DNA from: Xanthostigma xanthostigma
Taxonomy: Eukaryota; Arthropoda; Insecta; Raphidioptera; Raphidiidae
Length of the DNA: 64,000 nt
Direction of reading: 5' to 3'
Assembly (NCBI GenBank): GCA_963575645.1
Contig: OY754469.1
Location: 47,636,753-47,700,752 of the forward strand
Shown: one piece after another, positions 43,531 to 56,066 of the stretch
Position numbering within the stretch: the first letter of the stretch is position 1
Layout of the letters: every line of letters begins with the position of its first letter
The notes under the pieces: model-generated
Told to the model about the DNA's origin: nothing
The model's database searches: none
Seen by the model: the letters and a program-made list of their open reading frames with translations, nothing else
Program-made: the position numbers and the translations under genes

Positions 43531-46401
43531 ATCTTTTGTTATATTGTTTTATATTTTTATATTAATTTTTTGTCAATATATGGTCTGAAAAAAATTGGTC
43601 GATAATTTTATTTATTTGAAAATTTCCACGTTTTCTTGTATTGTCATCTAATTCTGAGTTGAGTAAAAAATTTCAAGTTTCTATCTAATCAGGAAGTTAG
43701 TTTAAAATCAATCACAAAATTCCACCCGGACAATACAAGAAATCGAGTTAATAAAAATCGTGGTAAAAACTGTTGTAGCACGCCTTGTCAAAGTTAACAA
43801 CATTGTTAAACGTATTATGAAATTAACCAGTGATCATTGTGTGATTAACTTAAACAGTTACTGAATAACTGTTACGTATTTCGAGCTAATACTCCGAAAA
43901 AAAACAAAGAATACGGTATGATCATGTTTAGATGATGAGAGAAGGGAATCGTTCGATAATACCAATACTCGATGCAAAGCGTATTAACAGTCAAGAAAGA
44001 AAATGTTTTCTTTAGGATTTAAGGACGTAATCTGGTGTTCGGGTTTTGAAAAAACGAATTTATTTTTTTTACATTTTTAGTAAGTCTGATATATTGAGAA
44101 AATACTGTAAAAATTTTAGACCGATTATTAAATATTTACAAAGCTATAGCATATAGTCGAGAGCAGCAACGGTCTTACGGTAAGACTCTTACCTGCTCTT
44201 ACCTCTCAATTGTTATCACGTTACCCTTATACTCTCGCAGAGTAGAGCAAACAAATTAACAGAAAACGATGCCTTTGAAGAAACGGAAGGTTTAATATAC
44301 ACCAGGCATAGCTGATTAGTGTAAATATTAATTTTTATTTTTATGTAAGAAATCTGAAATTAAAACTTTAAACGCGTTTTTCTCAAAACTACGTTTTTCT
44401 AAGTGGCGCGGGTGATTGAAACAATTGTATACAACCGATTGCTTTCAGTTTTGCACAGGGTATTCTACACAACAATAGCTCCGTCCGGTACTAGAATTAC
44501 TTAATTATAAAAATTATTTCTATTTTTATTAACCGATTTTCAACGAAAAAATCACGATTTTCTCGTTGTTTTTTTTTTTCTAAAACCCGCCATTTTGTTA
44601 TTTATCAATAAAAATGCTTATTTCTAGTACGGGATAGAGCCACAAGCCTACGAAACAATAACCAATTTAATTTTTATAATTCAGTTGACTCCAAGTGACG
44701 TTATCACCCGCGCTACCCACCTACCTCCACTTAAAGTTGTCTACTTTAGGTTAAAAAAACAATTATAAAATGGCGTAAAATTAAGCAAAAAAAATTTTTT
44801 TGTCTTAGTTTACGATGTCAGTAAAAACATGTAACAAAATTGAAAACATCGTACATTATTATGATATTAAAAAAAATTTCTGAAATAACGGTTGAAAACG
44901 AGCCTGAACATAGGACTACGTCCTTAATTTTAACAAAGCCGTTTTCCTTTTTCCGCTGGTTTACATTAATAATATAAAAATAACAGAACGCGCCGAAAAA
45001 GTAAAAAAAAACTGTAAATTGATAATATGCTAATAAAGTATAAAGATAATTAATTGAAGGTGATTAACGCCGCGCAAACAAGGAAACATGTTAACTACGT
45101 AATTAGCGAATACAGGCTAATGGCTAATCCTGATTTATAGCGGAGGGGTGGACAGCCATCTCTCCAATTATACATTTAATGCAATGTCAAGGTTACATTA
45201 ATAATGGGACAGTATGATGCAGTCATTCAATTCAAATAAACAAGATGCATTACTGTGTTTGCACACGCCACGTGGCTGTTCAAGAGCCACCGTTTACATT
45301 GTACTTTTTATCGCGCGATCTTGCGATTAAGTCGCTTCAATAATAGAGGCCGCACACTCTTCACTGAAATACACAACGGAGTACGCAAGTTTTCGCGCCC
45401 TTCGAGGTTAGGAGAACTGATTTTTATATAATGAAGTGCGGTATATAACTGTACGATTATGTGTCTACATAATTTTTAATTCAAGTGGAATAAGTTAACT
45501 TTACAAAAAGTATGGTAATCCCTCGAAAAACATAAATGTGCGAAAAGGTTCAATGCAAAGAAGAAGTGAGACTAAAGGTGTCAAGTTTACTTAGCAAATT
45601 TTTGTGTTCAATTTACCTCAATCCTGGTGCCCATCAGTTCCTGAAACAGAAAAGACAAAATTATTAGTAATATTAATAACCGTACAAAAAATGAAGCGGG
45701 TACTTTGGAAAAAAATGGAACATCGCTCATGGAATGCAGTGGCGCTCATAAAAAAAGCTATTTCAGAGGATTTTAATAAGCTAGGGTTATTTTTTTATTA
45801 TTATTATTAACAAGGAAACCAAATGCGATTTGGCAGATCTGTGGCCATTATCGCTACAAAGTGATACAGAAAAAGGGGTTATTATTATCATTTCTTTTAT
45901 AACAAACCGAAAATCTATTTCACACTTTCACCAGGTTTCGTTTTGGAACCTGGGAGCTGAAAGATTTACTGTGGTGATAACGGAACTTTTAAAGTGTTCT
46001 CAATCCGTAGCTTTTTGAATCCTGCCACTATTGTAGCCCATGAGCGTATCATTTACCTAATTAGAATAAAACTATATTGCATATTTAAAAGGCAACATCC
46101 TTGAATATTATCAAAATGAATAATTCCTATATCAGTGAGTCGGGTGTATTATAATCCGCGTTAGTATTAAAATGTCATTAACTAATGATAATGTCAAAAT
46201 TATATTTATACAAATGTCGATAGATATGGAATAATATACGTATTTATAGACACGCTAGATATCTATACTAACTTTTTGGTTGAGTTTAGTTACAGTTAGT
46301 AATTATTATAATATATAGCTACTGTTTGCTACAATTGTTAAGAAACACCCATTGTTACAACACTATCAACATAGAAAAATTAGTTTATTTTTTCAAACAA
46401 T
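43531..46401. other. Large stretch without a recognised gene
   Basis: About 2.9 kb of AT-rich intergenic DNA. A GC-richer block at 45290-45360 resembles sequence at 48000-48070. The ORFs at 45604-46018 show no family signature. Confidence 0.5.
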
Positions 46402-46473
46402 GTCACCGTCGGGATACGAACCCCGAATCTTTCCACTCTCGCGGCGAACTGAGTTACATTACACCACAGTGAC
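46402..46473 (-). tRNA. 72-nt tRNA-like sequence, probable pseudogene
   Basis: Minus strand: a 7-bp acceptor stem (GTCACTG / CGGTGAC), an A box (TGGTGTAATGTAACTC) and a B box (GGTTCGTATCC). The anticodon stem cannot be closed and the T stem has mismatches. A related B-box fragment ending CGACAGTGAC lies at 41540-41600. More likely a tRNA-derived relic than a working gene. Confidence 0.4.
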
Positions 46474-46559
46474 ACAACTATCAAACTATCATTCTAATAT
46501 TTATAGCATTGGAAACTGATTTTTTCACATCATGCGAGAGCCAATTATATTAGTTAACG

Positions 46560-46740
46560 CCCACCCGATTTCAAATGTTTTTCACCAATATTTAGACTGG
46601 ACCTTCAGGATGGACATAGGCTATATATTATCGCGTTAAAATAAAAGCGCTTTTCGTGAAGATCAATTTTCAACGTAAGTCGACGATATAACGATGGCAT
46701 TCTACCAATTCGGGCGTAGCCGGACCGGGCCGCTATATTC
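46560..46740 (+). mobile_element. Helitron-like family C fragment
   Basis: Contains TTCACCAATATTTAGA, GGACATAGGCTATATATTAT and the GCGCTTTTCG block, ending in a GC-rich CGGACCGGGCCGC segment. Confidence 0.6.
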
Positions 46741-47110
46741 TATAAAATATATTGACAAATTATTAAACACTTCTCATAATTTATTGCCAGCCTTATAGAT
46801 AAATGCTCATCGCTCTTTCTTATTTTCATACAAATTGTTGCCTCCAACGAATAATATTGTATATACTCTTAAAAACACAGCAACGTGTTCACACGAGCGT
46901 AAAAACACTTCATTAATTGGGCAGTAAATAGCTTCTAGTTTTTTTTATGAAAACGTATTGAAAAAGTAAAATGAATCATTTAATACAAATAGCCATATTT
47001 ACGATTTTAGGTTATTTATTCAGTTTACCTAAATAAATATGGAATATTTACTACTTTTGGATATTCTAGCTTCACCTTCTCTATCTTTTAGTACAGTGGT
47101 GCTCATTTAA

Positions 47111-47596
47111 GGAGGTTGATGCGTTACAGTCCCAATCAAAAGTAAGTCGAATTCTAAATGGGAACTTTTCCATAATAAATTTTTACAAAAGGTTATAAGT
47201 CGATGATACCAATAAATTATTGTCATAAAGGCATAAATAATATTTTTTTTAATATTAATTAATTATTTCAGGTTTAATAATTTTTTTTATTGATTAAAAG
47301 TTTCCTAATTAAATTGGAAAAAATATTACAAAATGCGTAAGACATCGATGCTTTACATAGTTAGTTTTCGGAACTGCCGACATTATTTGGTTATTTGCAA
47401 AAAATTAAAATGTACCGTTTGCTAGGTTGACATATTTTCCATAAGACTACATGTAAAAGTTTTTTTTTTTAATTTTAACTTTATAAATCTCCTAATGATT
47501 TTGGATTTTTTACCGAAAATTTTGTCATAAGAAAATCTATTAAAAAAACTTTATCTCAGATTTTTTTCATTATCTTCGTAAAACGGCTCAACCTCC
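47111..47596 (+). mobile_element. TTAA-flanked MITE, copy 4, internally deleted
   Basis: Perfect TTAA on both sides (47107-47110, 47597-47600), ends GGAGGTTGA / TCAACCTCC. About 200 bp of the middle is missing relative to copy 2. Confidence 0.85.
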
Positions 47597-47600
47597 TTAA

Positions 47601-48119
47601 GATTTAAAGCAGCCTACACACCTTGATGTTAGCTGCGATGCAAGCATCGACTCTTATGTTTCATGATGCACCGGTCAATGTCGACATTGCCCGGATTCCG
47701 AACATTGACCGTAACATATATATTATTCAACCGCGTACTCAATACAATCCTAAAACGTCAATTTCCTTCCCTGTCAACTAAACAAACCTCCCCATCGGCG
47801 GCCCCAAGTTCCATCGAGAGCAACACATCGCTCTATACGCTGCTGTTCGATCCTACTCAACAGTTAGCAATACGCTTCAACCTGCCATGGCAATTGTTGA
47901 GTGTTACCGATAATGTAGTGTTTGACATTTCAATAGTAAATACATTGCATCATATATGTAGCTTATTTAATTGTAATGCAGGGTTGCAGGAATGTTTACG
48001 ATTAAAGACCGGCGCATACGCTATTTTTGTCGCGTGACTTTGCGATTAAGTCGCTTGAAGATCGTCAAATGTGCACACCTTCACGCAGTCTTGTTCCGCG
48101 ATTTGAAAAATTAAAAAAA
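47601..48119. other. Unrecognised open frame region
   Basis: A 124-codon plus-strand frame (47663-48037) is the second longest in the window but shows no motif that I recognise, and no splice sites are evident. Left uncalled. Confidence 0.3.
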
Positions 48120-48390
48120 TTGGTTGTCTGTAAAGTCGGTTTACGGACGATAGTTTTACGTGATAACGTCATAAAGAAACATTGATGAACTCTCTGACGT
48201 CACGCGAGAAGAGAGAGAAATGCGTACAAGCCGACGCTTGGGCCGATCGTGCCTCTCTATCGCTTGTACCGCGCTCTCGCTTGCACGCTCAGGCTCAGGC
48301 GGAACGTGACACTTTTTCGTGCGTGCAGCCGGTGTTTCATCAATTTATAAGACGTTATCACGTCAAAATGAAAATGATTTCAAGCACGTT
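48120..48390 (-). mobile_element. Dispersed element end shared with 290-530
   Basis: Shares CGGTTTAC/CGACTTTACAGACAACC, GTGATAACGTC and GGAACGTGACACTTTTTCGT with the left edge of the window, in inverted orientation. Family unknown. Confidence 0.6.
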
Positions 48391-48823
48391 ATCATACTTT
48401 TGTGTATGAAGACTGAAGTTGCTGAAATTTTAATATCTTCACAAGCTAAAAATGTGACAAAAACAGAGAAAAATGAGGCCTTTTAAAAGCGTTTCAGAAT
48501 TTAAAATTCAACAACCAATCGTATAATCGGAAGTGCATTATTGTTTTGAATAAACACGACACAATAAGTTCGAAATGACAAAAACGAGGCTATGTTTCGT
48601 AATGAGTGCAGTTGTCGAGGTCACAGGTTAAAGTGGCGTGACAGACGACTTCTCATTACAAACACGCACATGTGAACAATATCACGTTATACTGCAGATG
48701 ACGGTTTCAGATGCAATCGATAATTTTGTTCACGAGCATTCAGATTCACGAAAATCTTTGATTTTCATATTAAATTACAGATCACCTGTATAACATTTCC
48801 ACGCTTCACCCTATATGAAGACA

Positions 48824-49152
48824 CTAGCGGGCTCGCCCGGTTTCACCCGGGTACAAAAGAACGAATGAGTGGGAGGGACATGAGTACGCACATTCATCTT
48901 AGTTTACCGAGATTAATGTTGTGTCCAAATTTCATGATTCAAAAGTTTTTGTCGGACGGACACATTTTTAGTTACTTCGTTGATACTCCGCTCCTATTGG
49001 TCGTAGCGTGATATTATATAGCCTATAGTCTTCCTCGATGAATGGGCTATACAACAAACAATTTTTTTTTCAATTCAAACCAGTAGTTCCTGATATTAGC
49101 GCGTTCAACCAAACAAATAAACAAGCTCTTCAGCTTTATATATTAGTATAGA
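48824..49152 (-). mobile_element. Helitron-like family A, complete short form
   Basis: Minus strand begins TCTATACTAATATATAAAGC and ends CGGGCGAGCCCGCTAG + T; about 329 bp, no tRNA-like insert. The best reference for the short form. Confidence 0.75.
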
Positions 49153-49407
49153 TAGATTACGTTAGGCGACTGTGATTTACTAATTGTATTAACTTTTAGA
49201 TATAGAGAAATTAGGACAAATCGTGACTAGCTGAAATATTTTCTGGGGTTCATATCGATTTTGCACCAGAAAATAGAACGTTTAGCATGTATACCAAAGA
49301 AAAGTTGTATAATAGGGAACGTAAAGGTCAAATAAAATTAGGAAATGGAGTTAAATATGAGTTGAAGTTCAAGAATTAAACTAAATATACTGAAGATAAA
49401 ATTATTT

Positions 49408-49830
49408 TATTCAACACGCGTGAGTAATATATAATTTCGGGGCCCTGATAAATTCGGGAGAAATAATAAATTACTTCATGTTGACGCGTAGAGTGCTAAT
49501 AATGAGCCGAAACTGTACGATAATGTGTTACTGCTTAGTTTCTGGACCAATAGGAACGCGATAGCGATTTGGATATATGAAAACAGCAGCGCAATTCAGC
49601 GAAAGTCAGGGCCATCTTGTGTGCATCGAGGGCGGTGGGTACGTCAATCAATGAAGTGATTTATTATTTTTCCCTCTTTTATCAGGGCCCCGATTACATA
49701 TTACTCGTGCTAGTTGAATAAAGTATTATGTGCGACCATTGATCGAAGGAGAATATTCCACTCGCGTGTTACCGCAAATTTCACGCTCATGGAATCTTCT
49801 CCTTCTCTCACTAGTCGCACAATACACTAT
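49408..49830. mobile_element. Compound of two inverted-repeat units, copy 2
   Basis: Same unit 1 (49408-49720) and unit 2 (49721-49830) order as 29511-30012, with internal deletions in both. Confidence 0.75.
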
Positions 49831-50349
49831 TTACCCACTGTAAAAAAGATGCCTTTCTGATTTTATACTGTTTCTGAGTTTTTCTACCTCAAATTTTGAT
49901 ATGTAAATTTTGTTAATGTGTAATATGTATATTTTATTATTGTATCGATTTGCGGTATACAAAAAAGATTTTTTACTATAAATCTCGATAGATATTTTAG
50001 TTACACCTTGTACACTCACAAAATACAGAGTATATATCTTTCTTCTTTTATGTTGAATAAATATATCTCGAAGCTGTAAGATTCCCAACACATTTCTCCT
50101 AAATGTCATTTTTATTGCATTATATTTTATTTTTTACTACTGCTTGTTGTAAAAATGATTATTGTTTCACAATGTTTTCCTTAAGGAACTGCAAAAAAAC
50201 TGTCTCGTATGTTCTATAAGAGACACAAAAAGATAATAAAGTTTTTTGAAGGATGAGCAACGGAATTGAATACACCTTCCAGGGATTTATTTAAATTACA
50301 TACTTGTTCATGGTTGCTGAAAACAATGAGCTTTTGAAGAGAGATATAC

Positions 50350-50672
50350 TACGCGCCACGAATTAAAAAGGCTCGGAAGTTAGATTCGAATGCAGGCTTG
50401 CGCTTGTACAGTCTGTTGAAAAACTACAAACTCGCAACTCAACAAAACTAACATAAGCAATAACAACTTGACAATAGCGTACTCGACTGTACTTTAAAGC
50501 AGGAAAGCGACAAGTGACAAAGGCAACGAGCCGATCACGGCCAATCACCGACGAGCGCACGTTCCATGCAGGTAACTGGGAGGTGGTGGGAGTATGAACG
50601 GGTAGCTAAAATGTGCCTTTGCGACGCTGTTTGTGACTAGCTTCCGAACCTTTTAGATCCGTGGCGCGTACT
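50350..50672. mobile_element. MITE with about 33-bp TIRs
   Basis: Ends ACGCGCCACGAATT.AAAAGG and mirror share CGGAAG(T/C)TAG. ACT precedes the left end and follows the right. Superfamily not determined; the interior is GC-richer and non-coding. Confidence 0.7.
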
Positions 50673-51584
50673 ATTGAGTGAAAATTTTAATAATAGTAGC
50701 ATTGCTAATAAAAAACTAAAAAGTTATTTTAGCAAAATAAATAACCAAAAACAGTTAAATGGACGTGTTACTACTTTATCAAGACCGATACCAAGATTTC
50801 TCAGTCTTGGTCTTGCTTTGCTTATCACTAATAACTTTTGAAAGTGATTTTATTAGGCACATAAACTCGTATACGATGAAGTCGAGTATCTATAGATACT
50901 CGACTTCTTTTCAATTAATATAAGTATCAACATATTGCACTGACGCATTTCTAGGTCAGGATATGATATTTGTCAAGCAACAATTGCGATCCACAAATAG
51001 CCCATAAATACGTCAGGCGAGTGTGCCCAACACGCGCTTGGTCCGGTTTTTATTAAAGAATAATATTAGTAAAATATTTACGGAATTATAAAGAAACACA
51101 TTCTGGCAGGTCAAGTGGAATTCCATCTAATAAATTACGGGAAGAATTAAACGGGATGTTTAAAAATGCGTTGAATTGATGTGTCAGCACTCAGCACTGC
51201 GTCAGTAACACGTACTGATTCATCTGTATGGTTTCATCACGTACTTGTTTGTTTTTAGTCTAAGCTATTTAGTAAATATATACAGAAGTTGTAAATTAAA
51301 TTAACAAGTAAAACCCCAGCTGTATAAACTGTAAGCCAAACCAGCCTTGATATATATACGTTTTATGCTATCGGTAGCCCACAGCATTTACCCAATCTAT
51401 ATAAGTTATTTGCAGCACGTATGTCTATACATTAGAGCTTTTAAGACATATTTTTAGAAAACACTTTATACCCAACGGTATGTTGTACAGACGAAAGAAA
51501 TATTAGTGTTCCGCATACAAACAAACTTATCAGCGCCAATGGAATCGCAAAACTCACTGGAGTAATTTGAGGGTCTTACATCTA
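50673..51584. other. No gene recognised
   Basis: AT-rich sequence without visible structure, except a short hairpin around 50880-50905 (GAAGTCGAGTATCTATAGAT and mirror). Confidence 0.5.
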
Positions 51585-51962
51585 TCTATACTAATATACA
51601 AAGCTGAAGAGTTTGTTTGTTTGTTTGAACGCGCTAATCTCAGGAACTACTGGTTCGGATTGAAAACAAAATTTTTTGTTGGGTAGCCCATTTATCGAGG
51701 AAGGCTATAGGCTATATAATATCACGCTACGACCAATAGAAGCGAAGCATCAATGAAAAATGTTGCAAAATGTACATCAAAATTAGCGTCTATTCAGGTG
51801 AAATTCCCTATTCAATATTAACGTCGTACATTCACAACCCTGGCTAGCTCAGTCGGCAGAGCACGCGACTCCTAATATCAGAGTCGTGGGTTCGAGCCCC
51901 ACGTTGGACGAATAAACTTCCAATTTGTTTTTATTTTCTACATTACTTTCTTACATTTAAAT
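51585..51962 (+). mobile_element. Helitron-like family A, long form, 3'-truncated
   Basis: Begins TCTATACTAATATACAAAGC; runs through the 5' half and the tRNA-like module, then stops where a family C fragment begins. Confidence 0.65.
51838..51910 (+). tRNA. tRNA-Lys-like domain in Helitron-like element
   Basis: GGCTAGCTCAGTCGGCAGAGC and TGGGTTCGAGCCCCACGTTG are well kept; the anticodon triplet reads CCT and the acceptor stem is broken at the 5' side. Third example of the module. Confidence 0.55.
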
Positions 51963-52157
51963 GTAATGCCCACTGCCAATATTATAAAGAGGTAAAGTTT
52001 GTCGGTTTGGATGTAGGAGGTAATCTACGAAACTGCTCATCCGATTCCAAAAATTTTTCATCAATGGACCTTCAGGGTGGACATAGGCTATATAATATCG
52101 AGTTAATTTCAAATTCTATGCAATGCTCCAAAGATGGCATTGTACATACATAATTAC

Positions 52158-52935
52158 TAGTGTTGGGCATAATCGATACATTTCAATAATCGAATGAATC
52201 GAGATAATCGGTTTTTATAATCGAATGATCATTCGAATTATCGATTATGAATGATAAATCGAATGATCATTCGAATTTACGATTATGAATGATGCGCAAA
52301 CCTGGCAGTTTATAATTTCGTTTTATATACTTTTACAGTGTAAGCGAATGATCATTCACAACATCGATTATGAATTATGTGCAAACTTTGCTATTTCGAT
52401 TTGTTAATATTACTTAACACAATATTAATAATGGAATCACTGATCTGATCGAATAGAAATAGAAATATATTTTTAATCCCTAGATGGATACATCGTCAAT
52501 TTACATAATGAGTTAAACATTAAAATTGAAATTTAATGCAGAAACCGAATGATATATCAATATATCATATTATAATCGACAGTCGACATAGCAATAGTAC
52601 TGTGTCGGGATTAGTATTTATTTCATATTTCATAATCGATTCAAGCGAATGATATCTCGGTTGCCATAATCGAATGATCCAACAAACTACAAAGTATGTA
52701 CAATCGAAACACCCCCACTCTCCAGTGCTAGCAAAGCCTTCCTATCCCAGTGCATGTAGATGCAGATACCGAATGATATATCGATATATAATAGTACTGT
52801 GTCGGGATTGAATATTCATTTCATATTTCATAATCGATTCAAGCGAATGATATCTCGGTTGCCATAATCGAATGATCGATTATTCGGCCATAATCGAAAT
52901 ATTTCGATTATGTCATTCATAATCGCCCAACACTA
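52158..52935. mobile_element. hAT-like element rich in AATGATCATT palindromes
   Basis: Ends TAGTGTTGGGCATAATCG / CGCCCAACACTA. Flanking ATAATTAC and TTAATTAC agree at 7 of 8 with a 2-base offset. A 100-bp internal block (TACTGTGTCGGGATT...TCTCGGTTGCCATAATCG) is duplicated at about 52597 and 52793. Many TAATCGAATGATC repeats. No transposase. Confidence 0.7.
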
Positions 52936-53499
52936 AATTAATTACAATCTAAGGACATCAACAAACAATTTCTGAAATTGCCTCATGTAACCAAGCGTAC
53001 ATTCTTTTACAGGGGAACATTTTTCTGTTACACAAGTGTTTACTAAATATTGTAGCACACATGTACGTCTAACTACACCCTAAAGCTTACTAACCACGAA
53101 TATTTTTATCATTTCGAGAAAAATATTTACGCAAACAGTCAAACCAGCAGTTTGTGCAAACATACATTTTGGTGATATAAAATGAGAGTCAAAAATAATT
53201 ATTAAAAAAAATTTATATAAAATAGCCCACGCTTTTATTACACAAAAAATATATGTAGGTACTTAATTTTTATTTGATGACTTGTCAAATATTTTATTTA
53301 CGTATAATATTTAAACAGTCTAAGAAAACTATCGTTCAATCGATCAATTACTTCTCGAACAGGATCGATTTCATTTAGAGAAACGTGTATGGTCCCAAGC
53401 GGGCGTTCACAAATAAATATTATTGCATATGATTTAGCCATATTTTAGTGGAGAAACATTATACCATTCCAACCCACAAGTGGGGAATGGTACTAGTTT
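52936..53499. other. No gene recognised
   Basis: AT-rich sequence; nothing supported. Confidence 0.5.
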
Positions 53500-53860
53500 A
53501 GGTCAAAAATCACTTTTCAAAAAATTTTACAATATCTTTCCGTTTTGACGTCCCCCGAATCCAAAAAAACATTTTTTGGAAAAACTCTGTGCGTCTGTCA
53601 GTCTGTGAACACGATACAGGTCAAACGGATGAGCGGATTGAAACCAAATTTTGGAATGATGTTTGGTATGCAAATATGAAGAGCCCTATCGTGTTTGGGG
53701 AAAATCGGCGCATGCGCAGAAGAGATATATGCTAAGACGGTGTTTTTTATATAATAATGGAATACTTTTTATAACGGCTTATTATTATATTTATTTTTTC
53801 AAGAAAGTTTCGATAAACAATTTTTTTTCTAAACTTTATAGTTTCGGAAATATTTTGAAA
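53500..53860 (+). repeat. Dispersed repeat (family of 41640 and 62050), longest copy
   Basis: Runs from about CACTTTTCAAAAAATTTTAC to GAAATATTTTGAAAATAAA. A small hairpin (TCGGTACTGGATC / GGTACCGGGA) follows at 53878-53925. Non-coding. Confidence 0.6.
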
Positions 53861-54153
53861 ATAAAAAAAAATCGAATTTCTCGGTACTGGATCTCCTCCA
53901 GTAGGTACCGGGAAATACAAATTCGATTTCGGTACTGCAAACTCTAGTCCCACGTGGGGTCGGGCGTTTAGTGAGAATGCGCCTGACTATGGAGCGGTCG
54001 CTGTACAGTGCGGACGTATTACGTACTGCATAAATGATAAGTGAATGTATAAGTAAAGAAGCCCCATATCTGAGTTGTGAACGCAGTGTTTGGTATTTGT
54101 GACAGCCGATGCTCTCCAAGTTCTATTTTCGGTGACGCTATACATATTATATA

Positions 54154-54884
54154 TGTTACGGTCTATACCCGAATTTGATCAACGATGGAAATAAATGCGC
54201 AATACTAGTTTTGATCATCGAATATTTACCAAACCCGAAATCTTACATTTAAACGGGTATTGAGTGTTACAAAATGAGCAAAACTAGTTTTGCGCATTTT
54301 CAATTGGACAAAACTAGTTCTGCCCATTTTTGAACGGACAGTGTTAGTATGGCATCGGAATCTTCTTTGCGTTTTTTAATTAACTTTTCCACATCAACGA
54401 TACTTATTATATCAAAGCGATTTATTCTTCTGTATTGTAAAGCAGACAGAGGTTTTAATTCAGCTTTCAACAAATTTGCTTTCTTAACCTCACTTAGTGT
54501 AGTAAGGTAATTATGTTTCGTCATAAAATTCTGTTTCAGAAGCCTCCAATAGCCGAACTAGTTGAGACTCGAATTCACCTTGCATTTTTACTTAATTATT
54601 AGACTGAATATCCCACAATTATATTAATTATAACATTCAAGAGAACAATTCAATATGTAAACAAGAACATAACCCTACTTTTATTCGGGTTCGGACGTTG
54701 ATTGAATGAAACAAGCAGAGCTAGTACTGTCCGTTCAAAAATGGACAGAACTAGTTTTGCTCATTTTATAACACCCAATACCCGTTTAAATGTAAGATTT
54801 CGGGTTTGGGCAATATTCGTTGGTCAAAACTAGTTTTGCGCATTTATTTCGGTCATTGGCCGAATTCGGGTATAGACCGTAACA
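54154..54884 (-). mobile_element. Ginger-like DNA transposon derivative, copy 2 (inverted)
   Basis: Both termini read TGTTACGGTCTATACCCGAA inward; flanks are TATA and AATA. Inner order is reversed relative to 32082-32837. TIR similarity extends beyond 150 bp because of shared CAAAACTAGTTTTG arrays. Confidence 0.8.
54300..54524 (-). pseudogene. Ginger-like transposase/KRBA2-like N-terminal remnant
   Basis: The 74-codon frame starts MTKHNYLTTLSEVKKANLLK and contains YRRINRFDIISIVDVEKLI then KKRKEDSDAIL, about 90 percent identical by eye to the copy at 32467 but without its stop. It runs out into the subterminal palindromes. The integrase core is absent, so it cannot be an active transposase; retention in both copies suggests a common deleted ancestor. 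Confidence 0.6.
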
Positions 54885-54888
54885 AATA

Positions 54889-55347
54889 TACTAGAGTATA
54901 GAGTGCGACGCGCGTAGGGCAGGGATCTATAACCGCCCGTCGCGACGCACTCACAGCGACTGTTCGTCGTTTAGCGTCCTTCACATTTCAGGTTTCTTAA
55001 TGAGACAGATACGTATACCAAATGCCAGTCCCTTTAATTATTTACATCAAGTCAAATAGGTTAATAGAAATGACGTAAAAATGTAAAAGAAGTATAAGCG
55101 TATACATGTTTCTATATACCGTAATCGATCCGAATTGATTATAGTTCGAGATTTTTGAAAGGATTCACACTGATACATACGGCAAACCTTTCAAAAGTCT
55201 CGAAGTAAAAGAAGTATATCAATACTACACTCTTTTTTATGTCAACATTCTATTAGACCATGATCCCAGAGCTGCCAGACCTACGGTATTTCAGTACAGC
55301 TAAGATTTTATCAGTAAATATACAATATTTAGATCTTGGTATATATA
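54889..55347. other. No gene recognised
   Basis: Mixed sequence; a short inverted pair (TTTTGAAAGG at about 55155 and CCTTTCAAAAG at about 55187) only. Confidence 0.5.
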
Positions 55348-55495
55348 TATATGTCGCCGGGATATTGTCAAATCCGTGATATTGTAATTTCACTAGTGAA
55401 ATTACAATATCACGATTGGCAAAGATTCGTGATATTATAATTTCACTAAGTGAAATTATAATATCACGGGTTTGACAATATCCCGGCGACATATA
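55348..55495. repeat. T-shaped nested palindrome
   Basis: Outer arms (GTCGCCGGGATATTGTCAAA at 55353 and mirror ending 55492) enclose two separate perfect or near-perfect palindromes, 55376-55413 and 55430-55468, both built on GTGATATT.TAATTTCACT. The whole can fold into a stem carrying two hairpins. Confidence 0.85.
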
Positions 55496-56066
55496 GATAC
55501 CTTCAAAGCTGGAAAATATTTTTTTCTTTAGTAACACTATAAACATGAATTAATCCCAAGACAGATTCATAAAAAAAAAACAACTAAACAAATTTATTCA
55601 CTTCGTATGTATTTATATTCTGGAAAAACATAAAAAAAAATAGCTACAAAAACGAACGCTATCAAAAAGAAAGGAAAATTCCCAAATGACTAGAAACAGA
55701 ATAAATCTCGACACAGATTTTCTTTGACACGCTTGGGATAGCTGCTATTTTAAATTCACTCAAAAGGAACTTTTTTTTCTTATTCCAATCTTACTCAAAC
55801 ATTCAGACGCAAATATATATACGGTAGCGAGAAAAAATATCCAAAACTTAAAGAATTACCTTTTTCATTACTTTTTGAAATGTTACTTCTATTGGGAGTT
55901 CGAGCCGTTTATCGTTTGCATTAAATTTTTAACGCTAACGGTGCCACTATGGTTATTAAAAACAAATTATATTTTTCTGTGTCAATTCATAACAATTAGA
56001 TGTTGATTTGTGCCATTTTGGCAGGGTGCAGTGTGAACAACACAGTATTATCACTGTATGCTAAAT
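55496..56066. other. No gene recognised
   Basis: AT-rich sequence without visible elements. Confidence 0.5.

Noticed and set aside
47663-48037. 124-codon plus-strand ORF
   Set aside because: No recognisable domain, no splice context, borders on a MITE; not enough to call a gene.
55348-55495. Endogenous parvovirus terminal repeat
   Set aside because: Only the topology is suggestive; no viral coding sequence is nearby and the inner palindromes are identical motifs.
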